A DNA stretch of 64,000 bases from Rhodococcus rhodnii (GTDB taxonomy: Bacteria > Actinomycetota > Actinomycetes > Mycobacteriales > Pseudonocardiaceae). The position numbers and the translations under genes are program-made. The notes below the pieces were generated by a model. That model did not search any database. It had not been told where the DNA came from and saw nothing but the letters and a program-made list of their open reading frames with translations. Where the stretch lies: assembly GCA_000720375.1 (NCBI GenBank), contig JOAA01000032.1, forward strand, positions 124,001 to 188,000, written 5' to 3'. Shown here piece by piece: positions 8,862 to 15,737 of this stretch. Numbering within the stretch: the first letter of the stretch is position 1; every line of letters begins with the position of its first letter.

Positions 8862-9767
8862 TCAGCGGGCTTCGAGGAAACGGACGGCCTCGTTGACCAT
8901 GTCGCACAGGGGACAACTCGGTTTCGTGGTTGTCGCCGGGGGACGTTCGACCGCGCGCGCCGAGGGCTCCTGTGTCGGGGTAGACGAAGGAACCTGAGCC
9001 GTGCTGCGTGGCTTGTGAGTCGGCGTCGCAGGCTTGGGAGGCTGCACGGTCGCAGTCATCGTGACGGTCGTCGGCACCGTGACCGGAGAGAGCGTGACCG
9101 TCGGCAAAGATGGCGCTGGCCCGGATGCGGTGACCTGGCCTGCGGACGGCGAGTCGCCCACCATTGTTACGACAGCAAAGCATGCGGCGCACGCCACGGC
9201 AATCGCCAGCGGCACCCGCAGAGATCGCCTTCCCGGCGCTTTGACCCGATCCCGGCCGCTCTTCTTCGCCCGGCGAAGCGCCGCGTCGGCCTCGACGATC
9301 AACGCCTCGAGGTCGCTGTCCGGATGCCCGATCGCGATGCCGAACGAAGCCGTGATCGACTCGATCCGGACCGTTCCGCCCTCGGTGGGTGCGTGCACGA
9401 TCAACGACCGGACGTCCCGCCTGACCCGCTCGGTCACGGCCACGGCCTCGTCCAGGGTGGTCTCGGGGAGCAGGAGCAGGAACTCGTCGCCGCCGTACCG
9501 GCCGAGAAGATCACCCTTTCGTGTGCTGTGCCTCAGCGTGTCGGCGACGGCCTTGAGCACCGCGTCTCCGGCGACGTGGCCGTACTTGTCGTTGACGCGC
9601 TTGAAGTTGTCGAGATCCACGACGACCAACGCGGTCGATGAGGACGCCGCGAGCAGACGTGGCGCCTGCGCGTCCCATCCCCACCTGTCCAGCAACATCG
9701 TCAGGCGGTCGGTAGCCCATGGCCCGTGCGGGTGGCCGCACGAATCGCAGCTGGACGAATTGGTCAT
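8862..9767 (-). CDS. Membrane-anchored diguanylate cyclase (GGDEF) with Pro/Thr-rich outer tail
   Basis: The 301-aa protein begins with a CxxC pair (CDSCGHPHG), then a GGDEF domain whose active motif GGDEF is at 92-96 and whose inhibitory I-site RKGD is at 83-86, so c-di-GMP synthesis with product feedback is likely. One membrane segment follows (about 186-204). The remaining 95 residues are Pro/Thr/Ser-rich and end in CPLC (285-288) plus a short helix. The cyclase domain is N-terminal and cytoplasmic while the tail is outside. GGDEF domains are more often C-terminal to their sensor. Confidence 0.88.
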   Translation of the reverse strand: MTNSSSCDSCGHPHGPWATDRLTMLLDRWGWDAQAPRLLAASSSTALVVVDLDNFKRVNDKYGHVAGDAVLKAVADTLRHSTRKGDLLGRYGGDEFLLLLPETTLDEAVAVTERVRRDVRSLIVHAPTEGGTVRIESITASFGIAIGHPDSDLEALIVEADAALRRAKKSGRDRVKAPGRRSLRVPLAIAVACAACFAVVTMVGDSPSAGQVTASGPAPSLPTVTLSPVTVPTTVTMTATVQPPKPATPTHKPRSTAQVPSSTPTQEPSARAVERPPATTTKPSCPLCDMVNEAVRFLEAR

Positions 9768-9826
9768 CTTGGGGCAGTCTCCCTTCGGCCGGAGAGACTA
9801 TCGGTTGACTGCCCGTGACGCAGCGT

Positions 9827-10417
9827 TCATAGGGGTGAACCGTTGACCTGTCGGGTGATCTCTGCGTGACCGTTTCGCAGGCTCGCGATAACTGTGCCCC
9901 ACATGACAATCGCGCCACCGAAACCTGTCACCACGGGCCATGCCCAAGCCAGTCCGGACAGCCCGAGCGCCGCCGCCAGGACGGCCACGGCGCACAACAA
10001 CAGGGCCATCGTGCGGAACCGGGTCGAACCGAAGATCTTCGTGAACGGGATGAAGTGGACGCCGACGCAGAACAGGATCCACGTCGCCGAGGCCTCGGGC
10101 TTGTCCAGCACGGCCGTCAGGACACGGCTACCCGCGAAGATCGCCACCACCATGAGCAGGACTGCGATGCCGTACTGCTTGCCGAACGGGTTCTTGGCGT
10201 CGCCGCTGGGGTCCGGCAGTCGCCCGCCGTGCCGGCGCAGACTCATCGCCCACACCACCAAACCGACCAGAACGGCGATCCCGACGACCCGTAGCACGAT
10301 CATCGCCGCGTCGGGCGCCGACGTCACGCCGTAGAACCACCAGCCGATGCCGAAGCCGCCGCCGATGAACGTCGTCGCCATGAGCGTGGCCATGTGGCCT
10401 TTGCTGAACTCAGCCAT
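9827..10417 (-). CDS. Polytopic membrane protein of unknown function
   Basis: A 196-aa protein from the ATG at 10417; a TTG four codons upstream is a weaker start. It has about six hydrophobic segments (for example AAMIVLRVVGIAVLVGLVVW, IAVLLMVVAIFAGS and MALLLCAVAVLAAALGL) joined by short polar loops. No catalytic motif is visible and I do not recognise a named family. It is in the same direction as the GGDEF gene, 59 bp upstream of it, so they may be co-transcribed. Confidence 0.7.
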   Translation of the reverse strand: MAEFSKGHMATLMATTFIGGGFGIGWWFYGVTSAPDAAMIVLRVVGIAVLVGLVVWAMSLRRHGGRLPDPSGDAKNPFGKQYGIAVLLMVVAIFAGSRVLTAVLDKPEASATWILFCVGVHFIPFTKIFGSTRFRTMALLLCAVAVLAAALGLSGLAWAWPVVTGFGGAIVMWGTVIASLRNGHAEITRQVNGSPL

Positions 10418-10448
10418 GCGAAATCTCAAACCCCAGTCGTGTGCACCG

Positions 10449-11375
10449 TCAGGCGAGGACGTCCGCCAAGATCGGTAGTGCGATGTTGCGCCCGGAGATC
10501 ACGGCGACCGGCTGACCGGCCACGTCGACCTTTCCCGCGAGCAGGGCGGCGACCGGCACCGCGCCCGCGCCCTCCGCGACCACGCCGTGGTTGGCCGCGA
10601 GATACCGGATGGCGTGCCGCAGTTCCGCCTCGGTGACCCTGATCAGCGAGTGAACGTGATCCCGGATCAAACCCACGGTCACCGAACCGGGCTCGAGGTT
10701 GCCGGTGATGCCGTCGGCGATGGTGTCGCCGACGGTGATCTCCACGTCGTGGCCGGCCTTGATGGTTTCCGACATCGCGACCGACTCGGCCGACTCGACC
10801 CCGACGATCCGCACGTCAGACCGCTGCGACGCCCACAACCCAAGTCCGGAAGCCAACCCACCGCCGCCGATGGCGCAGACAACCGTCATCGGTCCGTCAA
10901 CCTGTGCGTCGAGCTCGTAGCCGATGGTGCCTTGGCCGGCGATCACGGCCGGGTCGTTGTACGGCGAGACGTAAACCCCGTGCGTCAGGCTCAAGGCGTG
11001 CTGTTCGGCCTCGTCGTAGGACGTGCCGACCCGAATCAGCTCGACGCTGCCGAACGCCTGCAACTTCGACACCTTGGCAGGCGAAGCGTTGCCAGGGACC
11101 ACAACTGTCGCTCGTGCGCCCAGCAATGCCGTGGCGGTCGCGACTCCCAACCCGTGATTCCCCGCGGAGGCGGTCACGACTTCGACGTCGGGGTCGAGGT
11201 CCCGCATGGCGGCGATGGCGCCGCGGACCTTGAAGGAACCGCTCGGCTGTGTGGTCTCCAGCTTCAGCCAGACGTTTCCGGTGGTGTCCACCGGTGTCGG
11301 CCGCAGCACCGCCGACACCCGCTTCCACGCTTTGCCCAGGTCGTCGACGTCAGGGACACGGACCGTGCGGATCAT
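10449..11375 (-). CDS. PLP-dependent threonine/serine dehydratase-like enzyme
   Basis: A 308-aa fold-type II PLP enzyme. PSGSFKVRG holds the Schiff-base Lys49, SAGNHG the substrate loop and GGGGLASG the phosphate loop. The length matches the catabolic type without a C-terminal ACT domain, so no isoleucine feedback is expected. The likely reaction is deamination of L-threonine or L-serine to the 2-oxoacid; a racemase or other beta-eliminase of the family is possible. The start ATG is at 11375. Confidence 0.85.
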   Translation of the reverse strand: MIRTVRVPDVDDLGKAWKRVSAVLRPTPVDTTGNVWLKLETTQPSGSFKVRGAIAAMRDLDPDVEVVTASAGNHGLGVATATALLGARATVVVPGNASPAKVSKLQAFGSVELIRVGTSYDEAEQHALSLTHGVYVSPYNDPAVIAGQGTIGYELDAQVDGPMTVVCAIGGGGLASGLGLWASQRSDVRIVGVESAESVAMSETIKAGHDVEITVGDTIADGITGNLEPGSVTVGLIRDHVHSLIRVTEAELRHAIRYLAANHGVVAEGAGAVPVAALLAGKVDVAGQPVAVISGRNIALPILADVLA

Positions 11376-11412
11376 GCGCCCAGCCTAGCCACACCGGATT
11401 CGTGCACACAGA

Positions 11413-11700
11413 TCAACGAAACGCGGTCCGGTGATCGTTGGCCCAGGTGGTGAAGCTGATCGGGGCGCGGCCGAGGATCTGTGCCACGTGGTCGGTCAGC
11501 AGCGCGTACTGCAGGTCCGCCTGCAGCCTGGCCGGGGAAAGGCGCTGGTTGGACGTTCCATGCGTGATCTTGTCGACCAGGTCGTTCCATTGAGTGATGT
11601 CTGGGACTCAGCCGGGCAAGTGGCCGATCTCGTCGGTGATCCAGCCAGGTTCGCCGAAGCGCTTGTCGCAGGCCTGGCCGACCGGGACGCGGATGAGGAC
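11413..11700 (-). pseudogene. Remnant of an NmrA-like NAD(P)-binding oxidoreductase
   Basis: Reading 11520 down to 11413 gives ILGRAPISFTTWANDH plus RTAFR and a stop, closely matching the C-terminal ends of the two NmrA-like proteins at 25.2-26.8 kb (GREPRTFAQWARDHAADFR, GRPARTVREWAADHVGDFR). Upstream the frame is interrupted by a TGA (about 11610) and then loses similarity near 11730. No NAD-binding glycine loop is found. This is a decayed 3' end. Confidence 0.55.
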
Positions 11701-11844
11701 CCGGCCAGGCGACGGCCGAGTTCCGCGCGATCATGGGCGTTCCGCCGACAGTGTTCTTCGGCCGGGGCGCCTCGCCGAACGTCCGCTGTCTGGGGCCGTT
11801 TAATCCGTTGAGCTTGCCACCGGCGGGGCCGTAACCTGATCCCT

Positions 11845-11925
11845 GCGAGGCAATGAACGGACTTCCTGCTACGGGACCAAGAGTGCCACACAGGCGCTTG
11901 GAGCTAGTCCGGTCACTCTCCTCGT
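11845..11925 (+). ncRNA. Structured RNA element, copy A1
   Basis: The outer stem GCGAGG (11845-11850) pairs with CCTCGT (11920-11925), extended by T11844-A11926. The inner stem CGGACT (11858-11863) pairs with AGTCCG (11906-11911). The internal loop is CAATGAA against GTCACTCT, and TCCTGCT follows the inner 5' strand. The 42-base apical region contains its own hairpin (CCAAG with CTTGG). Copies A2 and B share the stems, loops and TCCTNCT but not the apex. The strand is inferred from the downstream terminator. Function unknown. Confidence 0.6.
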
Positions 11926-11927
11926 AT

Positions 11928-11999
11928 CGCGAGGCCATGAGGGAACTTCCTACTACTCGACTGTAAATCGAATCCTGTAGTTCCTTCGCTTTCCTCGCG
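11928..11999 (+). ncRNA. Structured RNA element, copy A2
   Basis: CGCGAGG (11928-11934) pairs with CCTCGCG (11993-11999). AGGGAACT (11940-11947) pairs with AGTTCCTT (11979-11986). Relative to copy B, two inner-stem pairs change on both sides (C-G to G-U, G-C to A-U), which supports the fold. Loops are CCATG against CGCTTT, with TCCTACT after the inner stem. The apex holds TCGA-CTGTAAA-TCGA, which looks like a tRNA-Tyr anticodon stem-loop. It follows A1 after two bases and ends 10 bases before a terminator hairpin. Confidence 0.62.
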
Positions 12000-12009
12000 T
12001 CACGACTTC

Positions 12010-12042
12010 GGGCTCGCCACGCAGGGGGAGGGTGGCGAGCCC
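12010..12042 (+). terminator. Hairpin after RNA elements A1/A2
   Basis: GGGCTCGCCAC (12010-12020) pairs with GTGGCGAGCCC (12032-12042), an 11-bp GC-rich stem. There is no clear T-tract after it, so it could terminate by pausing. It would separate the RNA elements from the EEP gene that starts at 12093. Confidence 0.5.
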
Positions 12043-12092
12043 TTGCGCGTGCGCCCGCGGGTCTGTTTGTCTCACCTCACTGGGAGGTGACC

Positions 12093-12830
12093 ATGAAGGT
12101 CCGCGTTGTTCTGGCAGTCGCGCTCGCTCTGGTGGGAATGGCGCCGGCGGCGGCAGCCGCCACTCAGGTCAAGGTTCTCCAGCTCAACATCTGCAACAGC
12201 GGTGTGGCCGGGTGCTACACCGGCCGTGCGGTGTCCAAAGCGGTCTCGGTGATCACGTCGACCAAGCCGCAGGTCTTGTCGGTCAACGAATCCTGTTCCG
12301 GTGACGTAGAGCCGCTCCGGCAGGCGATGGGTGCGGCGCGGGTCGCATTCGTTGCCGCGCAACGACCCGACGGATCGCCGGTGCTGTGCACGAACGGGCA
12401 GCAATACGGAAACATTGTGATGGTCACGGAATCGCTGGCCGGTTCGACCACAGCGACAGGCAGGTACAGCGCCCAGGACACCAGCACCGAGCGGCGGGTA
12501 TGGGCGTGCCTTCCCGGTGGACGGATCAGCGCATGCACGACGCATCTGTCCGCGCGCAGCGGGTCGACGGCGTTGGCCCAGTGCAAGGAACTGATGGCCA
12601 AGGCGGTCGGATACACCCGTCCGACTGTGGTCGCCGGGGACATGAACCTGCGTTATCAAGGCTCGCCGAACGTACAGGACTGCAATCCCAGCGGCTTCTA
12701 CCGCAAGGGCGACGGCAGCGTGCAACATATCTTCGCCAGTGCCGATCTCGCATTCGTCAGCGGCACCAAGATAGACATGTCCGGAACGACTGATCACCCC
12801 GGCTGGCTCGTCACGGTAAATATGGGTTGA
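12093..12830 (+). CDS. Secreted endonuclease/exonuclease/phosphatase (EEP) family protein
   Basis: The ATG at 12093 is preceded by GGGAGGTGA; the GTG at 12087 lies inside that ribosome site. The 245-aa product has a signal peptide (MKVRVVLAVALALVGMAP, cut near AAA). EEP blocks are visible: LQLNIC near the mature N-terminus, VNES, TTHLS, AGDMNL and TDHPGW at the end, so the Mg-binding and catalytic Asp/His are kept. Such enzymes cleave nucleic acid or phosphodiester/phosphoinositide bonds. It is an exported enzyme placed between the RNA elements and the tRNA cluster; a functional link to them is not shown. Confidence 0.85.
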   Translation: MKVRVVLAVALALVGMAPAAAAATQVKVLQLNICNSGVAGCYTGRAVSKAVSVITSTKPQVLSVNESCSGDVEPLRQAMGAARVAFVAAQRPDGSPVLCTNGQQYGNIVMVTESLAGSTTATGRYSAQDTSTERRVWACLPGGRISACTTHLSARSGSTALAQCKELMAKAVGYTRPTVVAGDMNLRYQGSPNVQDCNPSGFYRKGDGSVQHIFASADLAFVSGTKIDMSGTTDHPGWLVTVNMG

Positions 12831-12885
12831 CCGAGGTTTGTGAGCCCGGCATGATTCAGCTACACACCGAGCAAGGAGAGCGGCG

Positions 12886-12987
12886 ATGGCGAACATGCGA
12901 CAGCGGGGATACGCCGCCCAGTCGTCTTTGCCCTGCTTGCGAGGTAAACAGCGGCGCAGTCGTGCGTGGCTCTACGCGGTGACATAA
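12886..12987 (+). CDS. 33-aa basic peptide with strong ribosome site
   Basis: The ATG at 12886 follows AAGGAGAG by seven bases. The product is short and very basic (GKQRRSRAWLYAV near the C-terminus) and has one Cys. It ends 20 bases before a strong terminator hairpin and 80 bases before the tRNA cluster. A second overlapping frame from ATG 12851 (43 codons, containing CPAC) lacks a ribosome site. This could be a small protein or a leader peptide. No family is recognised. Confidence 0.4.
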   Translation: MANMRQRGYAAQSSLPCLRGKQRRSRAWLYAVT

Positions 12988-13006
12988 CCCCTTGTCACGT
13001 TGCGAG

Positions 13007-13042
13007 AGCCGCCCATCGGAGCACCCGATCAGGGCGGCTTTT
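13007..13042 (+). terminator. Rho-independent terminator
   Basis: AGCCGCCC (13007-13014) pairs with GGGCGGCT (13032-13039) around an inner ATCGG/CCGAT stem, followed by TTTT. It ends the transcript of the 33-codon ORF just before the tRNA cluster. Confidence 0.75.
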
Positions 13043-13066
13043 GCTATGCGGGGACGAATAAAACAT

Positions 13067-13139
13067 GCGGTCGTGGCGTAATCGGCTAACGCGCCAGGCT
13101 TCCACCCTGGAAACGCGGGTTCAATTCCCGCCGGCCGTT
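13067..13139 (+). tRNA. tRNA-Gly(TCC)
   Basis: A complete cloverleaf. Acceptor GCGGTCG pairs with CGGCCGT using two G-U pairs, anticodon stem CCAGG/CCTGG with loop CTTCCAC, T arm GCGGG-TTCAATT-CCCGC, discriminator T. CCA is not encoded. The D arm (GCG/CGC, loop with GG) is normal. It is first of four tRNA genes in a row. Confidence 0.88.
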
Positions 13140-13151
13140 CTCTTTTCTTTT

Positions 13152-13224
13152 TGCCCGTTGGTCCAGCTGGCATGGACGCCGGACTCTGACTCCGGAGACT
13201 GAGGTTCGAATCCTTGACGGGCAG
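13152..13224 (+). tRNA. tRNA-Gln(CTG)
   Basis: Acceptor TGCCCGT pairs with ACGGGCA; a U1-A72 pair is typical of tRNA-Gln. Anticodon stem CCGGA/TCCGG with loop CTCTGAC gives anticodon CTG. T loop TTCGAAT, discriminator G, no encoded CCA. It lies 12 bases after tRNA-Gly, with a pyrimidine-rich spacer. Confidence 0.9.
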
Positions 13225-13238
13225 CGTTTCACCACAAG

Positions 13239-13322
13239 GCCCCTGTGGCGGAAATGGCAGACGCACGCGACTCAAACTCGCGGGTCCGCAAGGGCGTGCA
13301 GGTTCAACTCCTGCCAGGGGTA
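13239..13322 (+). tRNA. tRNA-Leu(CAA)
   Basis: Acceptor GCCCCTG pairs with CAGGGGT. Anticodon stem CGCGA/TCGCG with loop CTCAAAC gives CAA. A long variable arm (GTCCGCAAGGGC region) marks a class II tRNA. T arm GCAGG-TTCAACT-CCTGC, discriminator A as expected for Leu. Confidence 0.9.
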
Positions 13323-13333
13323 CGTTCCACAGT

Positions 13334-13422
13334 GGAGGGCTGGCCGAGTCTGGTAAGGCACCGGCCTGCTAAGCCGTGGTCCGGGGTAACACCCGGCGCG
13401 CGTTCGAATCGCGCGCCCTCCG
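13334..13422 (+). tRNA. tRNA-Ser(GCT)
   Basis: Acceptor GGAGGGC pairs with GCCCTCC. Anticodon loop CTGCTAA gives GCT. A long variable arm (TCCGGGGTAACACCCGG) and discriminator G fit tRNA-Ser. T arm GCGCG-TTCGAAT-CGCGC. The next coding start is only 31 bases downstream, so the four tRNAs and the TerD gene are probably one transcript. Confidence 0.9.
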
Positions 13423-13453
13423 CGGAAAGTTCACCATCGACAGAGGATTCACC

Positions 13454-15625
13454 ATGACCGACGTGCAGGTCCTCATCCGCAAGACCTTGCGGGTGCCGCG
13501 AAGTGCGGGCCAGCCGGGCGACGGCGCGCGGGTGGCGCGGCAGATGGATGCCGCGCTGACGAGCGTCGGTTTCAAGGCGAGCGGCGAGCTGCTCGGCCAC
13601 GTCTCCGAGCTGGAGCCCGGCGCGGCGATGGACCTCGCGGTCGAGGTGATCGGTGCGGTACGCGAACTGGTCGGCGACCACGTCCCGCACAACTCGTACT
13701 TCATCAAGTTCCCGGACGGCGTCCCGGACACCGTCGAGTTCTGGGTGAAGTGCCTGCGTGAGGCGTTCACGCCGACGCGCCGCAAGTGGTTGCCTGGCGA
13801 CCGCGAGCTGCTCGAAGTGCTGACCGAGGGCTGGGTCGACCTGCTGAAGTTGCCGCGATACGGCCGCTACCAGCACACGTACGAGGAACTGCTGGCCGCG
13901 CACGACGAGTTGATCCCGTCGGTGAAGGACCGCGTGACTGTCCTGCACTTGGGCGACACGCTCCAGGAAGAGACCAACCGTCTGTACTTGGATCTCGCGA
14001 GCAGCGTGACACCGCTCGGCGAGTCGGATCTCGTGCTGCTCAAGGACTTGGCAGCGGAGTCCGTCGTGCTGCCGGATGCCGTCCCGGTCAGGGAGAACCG
14101 CGCTGTCATCAACGCCGTCCGGTTGGCAGCCGGCCTGCCGCTGGTGTTCGTGGACACGGTCACCGACGTGCTGCGCGTGGCGTGCCAGGTGAGCGGCGGC
14201 GATGTGACGCTGCAGGAGCGCACCAAGTTCCGCAGCTTCAAGCGTCGTGAGCGTCGTGTGTTGCTCGCGGCGTTGGACGCGGTCATCGCCGGCAACAGCG
14301 GCAAGCTCGGCGACGTGACTCTGTACGTCGGGCCGTGGAAGCGGCTGGGCGAGTTCCTGCACCCGCACGAGTACCCGCAGTTCCCGCAGGCGCAGGAGGT
14401 GTTCGCGGTTGCCCGTGGCGAGCGGAAGGTCCGGTCGATCGCGGGTCGTGCGGAGCTGGCGTTCATCACCGACGGAGTCACCAAGGCTGTGTCTGTCCTG
14501 GCCAACGCGCCGGGTCTGCTGGTCCGGTCGCTGGATCGGTTGCTGCGTGCGGCCGAGCCGGACGAGGTCGAGGTTGTGGCTGACGCGGCTACGAAGGCGT
14601 TCGAGTCGACGTCAGGGCGTGTGCTGTGCTCGTTGCGTGAGCACTTGGGCAACCGTCGCACGCCAGACGCTGCGCGCTTGTTCACCACCCGTGGACGTCG
14701 TGCGTGGGTGACCACGGACAACCGAGACCCGTTGTCGCGCAAGGTGATCGACCGTATGAACACCGTGCTGGACATCGAGTTGCTCAACCGCATGCCGGCG
14801 TACGAGCGGCTCGTAGTGGATCCGGCCGTGCTCGACGTGGCGTTGCCGCTGACGGGCAAGGCGTCGGAGGACGGTTTCGCCGTGCTGCCGCGCGGAACCC
14901 GTGCTCCGGTGGACGGCGATGTGTTGCGGTTCTTCGTGTACTGGCGTGAGCGTGATCGCCGTACCGACTACGACCTGTCGGTTCTGCTGCTGGATAAGGA
15001 CTTCCGGTACGCAGGGCACGTGTCGTGGACGAACTACGGCACCGACGGCGCGGTCTACTCCGGTGACGTCACCGAGTCGAAGAAGGGCGCGACGGAGTTC
15101 GTTGACATCACGCTGGACACGGTGGCCGCCGCGTACATCGTGCCGCAGGTGAACATCTACGCAGGGGAGGGGTTCGACGAGGTCGAAGAGTCGATGTTCG
15201 GCTGGATGACCCGTGAACGCGGGCAGAAGGGTGCCCCGTTCGAAGCGCGGACCGTACGGACTCGTTCGGACATGCGTGGCTCGGGCCGAGTCGCGTTGCC
15301 GATCATGTTCGCCCGGGACGACAAGGGTGCGTGGACCGCGAACTGGATGCACCTCTACCTGAGTGGAGGCGTGAACTTCAACATGGTCGAGGGCAACGCG
15401 ATCAGCACCAGCATGATCGCGCGCGGGTTGTTCGAACGCGACTACCTGACGATGTCGTACGTGGTCGACATGCTGTCGGCCAAGGCCGAGTCGGTGACCA
15501 CGTGGGAGCCGGGTCTGCAGCTGACCGAGCCGGTGGTGTTCGTTGGACTCGACCGCCCGGACGGCTTGCCGGACGGCTCCGAGGTGTTCACCAGGGATCG
15601 GCTCAACCAGCTGATTCCCGCGTGA
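13454..15625 (+). CDS. Large TerD-domain protein with N-terminal alpha-helical region
   Basis: A 723-aa soluble protein (the ATG at 13454 follows AGAGGA; an in-frame start within tRNA-Ser would be 26 residues longer). The first 480 residues are predicted helical, with marked blocks NSYFIKFPDGVPDTVEFWV and LPRYGRYQHTYEELLAAHDE. From about residue 490 a TerD fold appears: YDLSVLLLDKDFR, WTNYGTDGAVYSGD, VNIYAGEGFDEVEE, acidic loops of the type that bind calcium in TerD. TerD proteins act in tellurite and general stress responses. The N-terminal domain is not one I can name. Co-transcription with four tRNAs and a trailing RNA hairpin suggests a role near RNA, by inference only. Confidence 0.8.
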   Translation: MTDVQVLIRKTLRVPRSAGQPGDGARVARQMDAALTSVGFKASGELLGHVSELEPGAAMDLAVEVIGAVRELVGDHVPHNSYFIKFPDGVPDTVEFWVKCLREAFTPTRRKWLPGDRELLEVLTEGWVDLLKLPRYGRYQHTYEELLAAHDELIPSVKDRVTVLHLGDTLQEETNRLYLDLASSVTPLGESDLVLLKDLAAESVVLPDAVPVRENRAVINAVRLAAGLPLVFVDTVTDVLRVACQVSGGDVTLQERTKFRSFKRRERRVLLAALDAVIAGNSGKLGDVTLYVGPWKRLGEFLHPHEYPQFPQAQEVFAVARGERKVRSIAGRAELAFITDGVTKAVSVLANAPGLLVRSLDRLLRAAEPDEVEVVADAATKAFESTSGRVLCSLREHLGNRRTPDAARLFTTRGRRAWVTTDNRDPLSRKVIDRMNTVLDIELLNRMPAYERLVVDPAVLDVALPLTGKASEDGFAVLPRGTRAPVDGDVLRFFVYWRERDRRTDYDLSVLLLDKDFRYAGHVSWTNYGTDGAVYSGDVTESKKGATEFVDITLDTVAAAYIVPQVNIYAGEGFDEVEESMFGWMTRERGQKGAPFEARTVRTRSDMRGSGRVALPIMFARDDKGAWTANWMHLYLSGGVNFNMVEGNAISTSMIARGLFERDYLTMSYVVDMLSAKAESVTTWEPGLQLTEPVVFVGLDRPDGLPDGSEVFTRDRLNQLIPA

Positions 15626-15640
15626 GGTAGGGTGAACAAA

Positions 15641-15700
15641 GCGAGGCCATGGCGGAACTTCCTTCTCACTTCCATGGTTTAGTTCCGCCGCTCTCCTCGC
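15641..15700 (+). ncRNA. Structured RNA element, copy B
   Basis: GCGAGG (15641-15646) pairs with CCTCGC (15695-15700). GGCGGAACT (15651-15659) pairs with AGTTCCGCC (15681-15689). Loops CCAT and GCTCT, then TCCTTCT after the inner stem, match copies A1 and A2 about 3.7 kb upstream. The apex (CACTTCCATGG) differs. It starts 15 bases after the TerD stop codon and ends 10 bases before a terminator, so it is probably the 3' end of the tRNA-TerD transcript or a processed RNA from it. Confidence 0.6.
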
Positions 15701-15710
15701 GCCGACACGA

Positions 15711-15737
15711 GACGGGGCCTGCGGGCCCCGTCTTCTT
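15711..15737 (+). terminator. Rho-independent terminator of the tRNA-TerD unit
   Basis: GACGGGGCC (15711-15719) pairs with GGCCCCGTC (15724-15732), followed by TTCTTT. The T-tract on the plus side fixes the direction of the upstream RNA element. Confidence 0.75.

Noticed and set aside
11372..11938. 188-codon frame on the minus strand
   Set aside because: It crosses the RNA elements and the oxidoreductase remnant; the remnant similarity is in a different frame.
13067..13422. tRNA cluster as a repeat or CRISPR-like array
   Set aside because: Each unit folds as a distinct tRNA with different anticodon; spacing and sequence are not repetitive.
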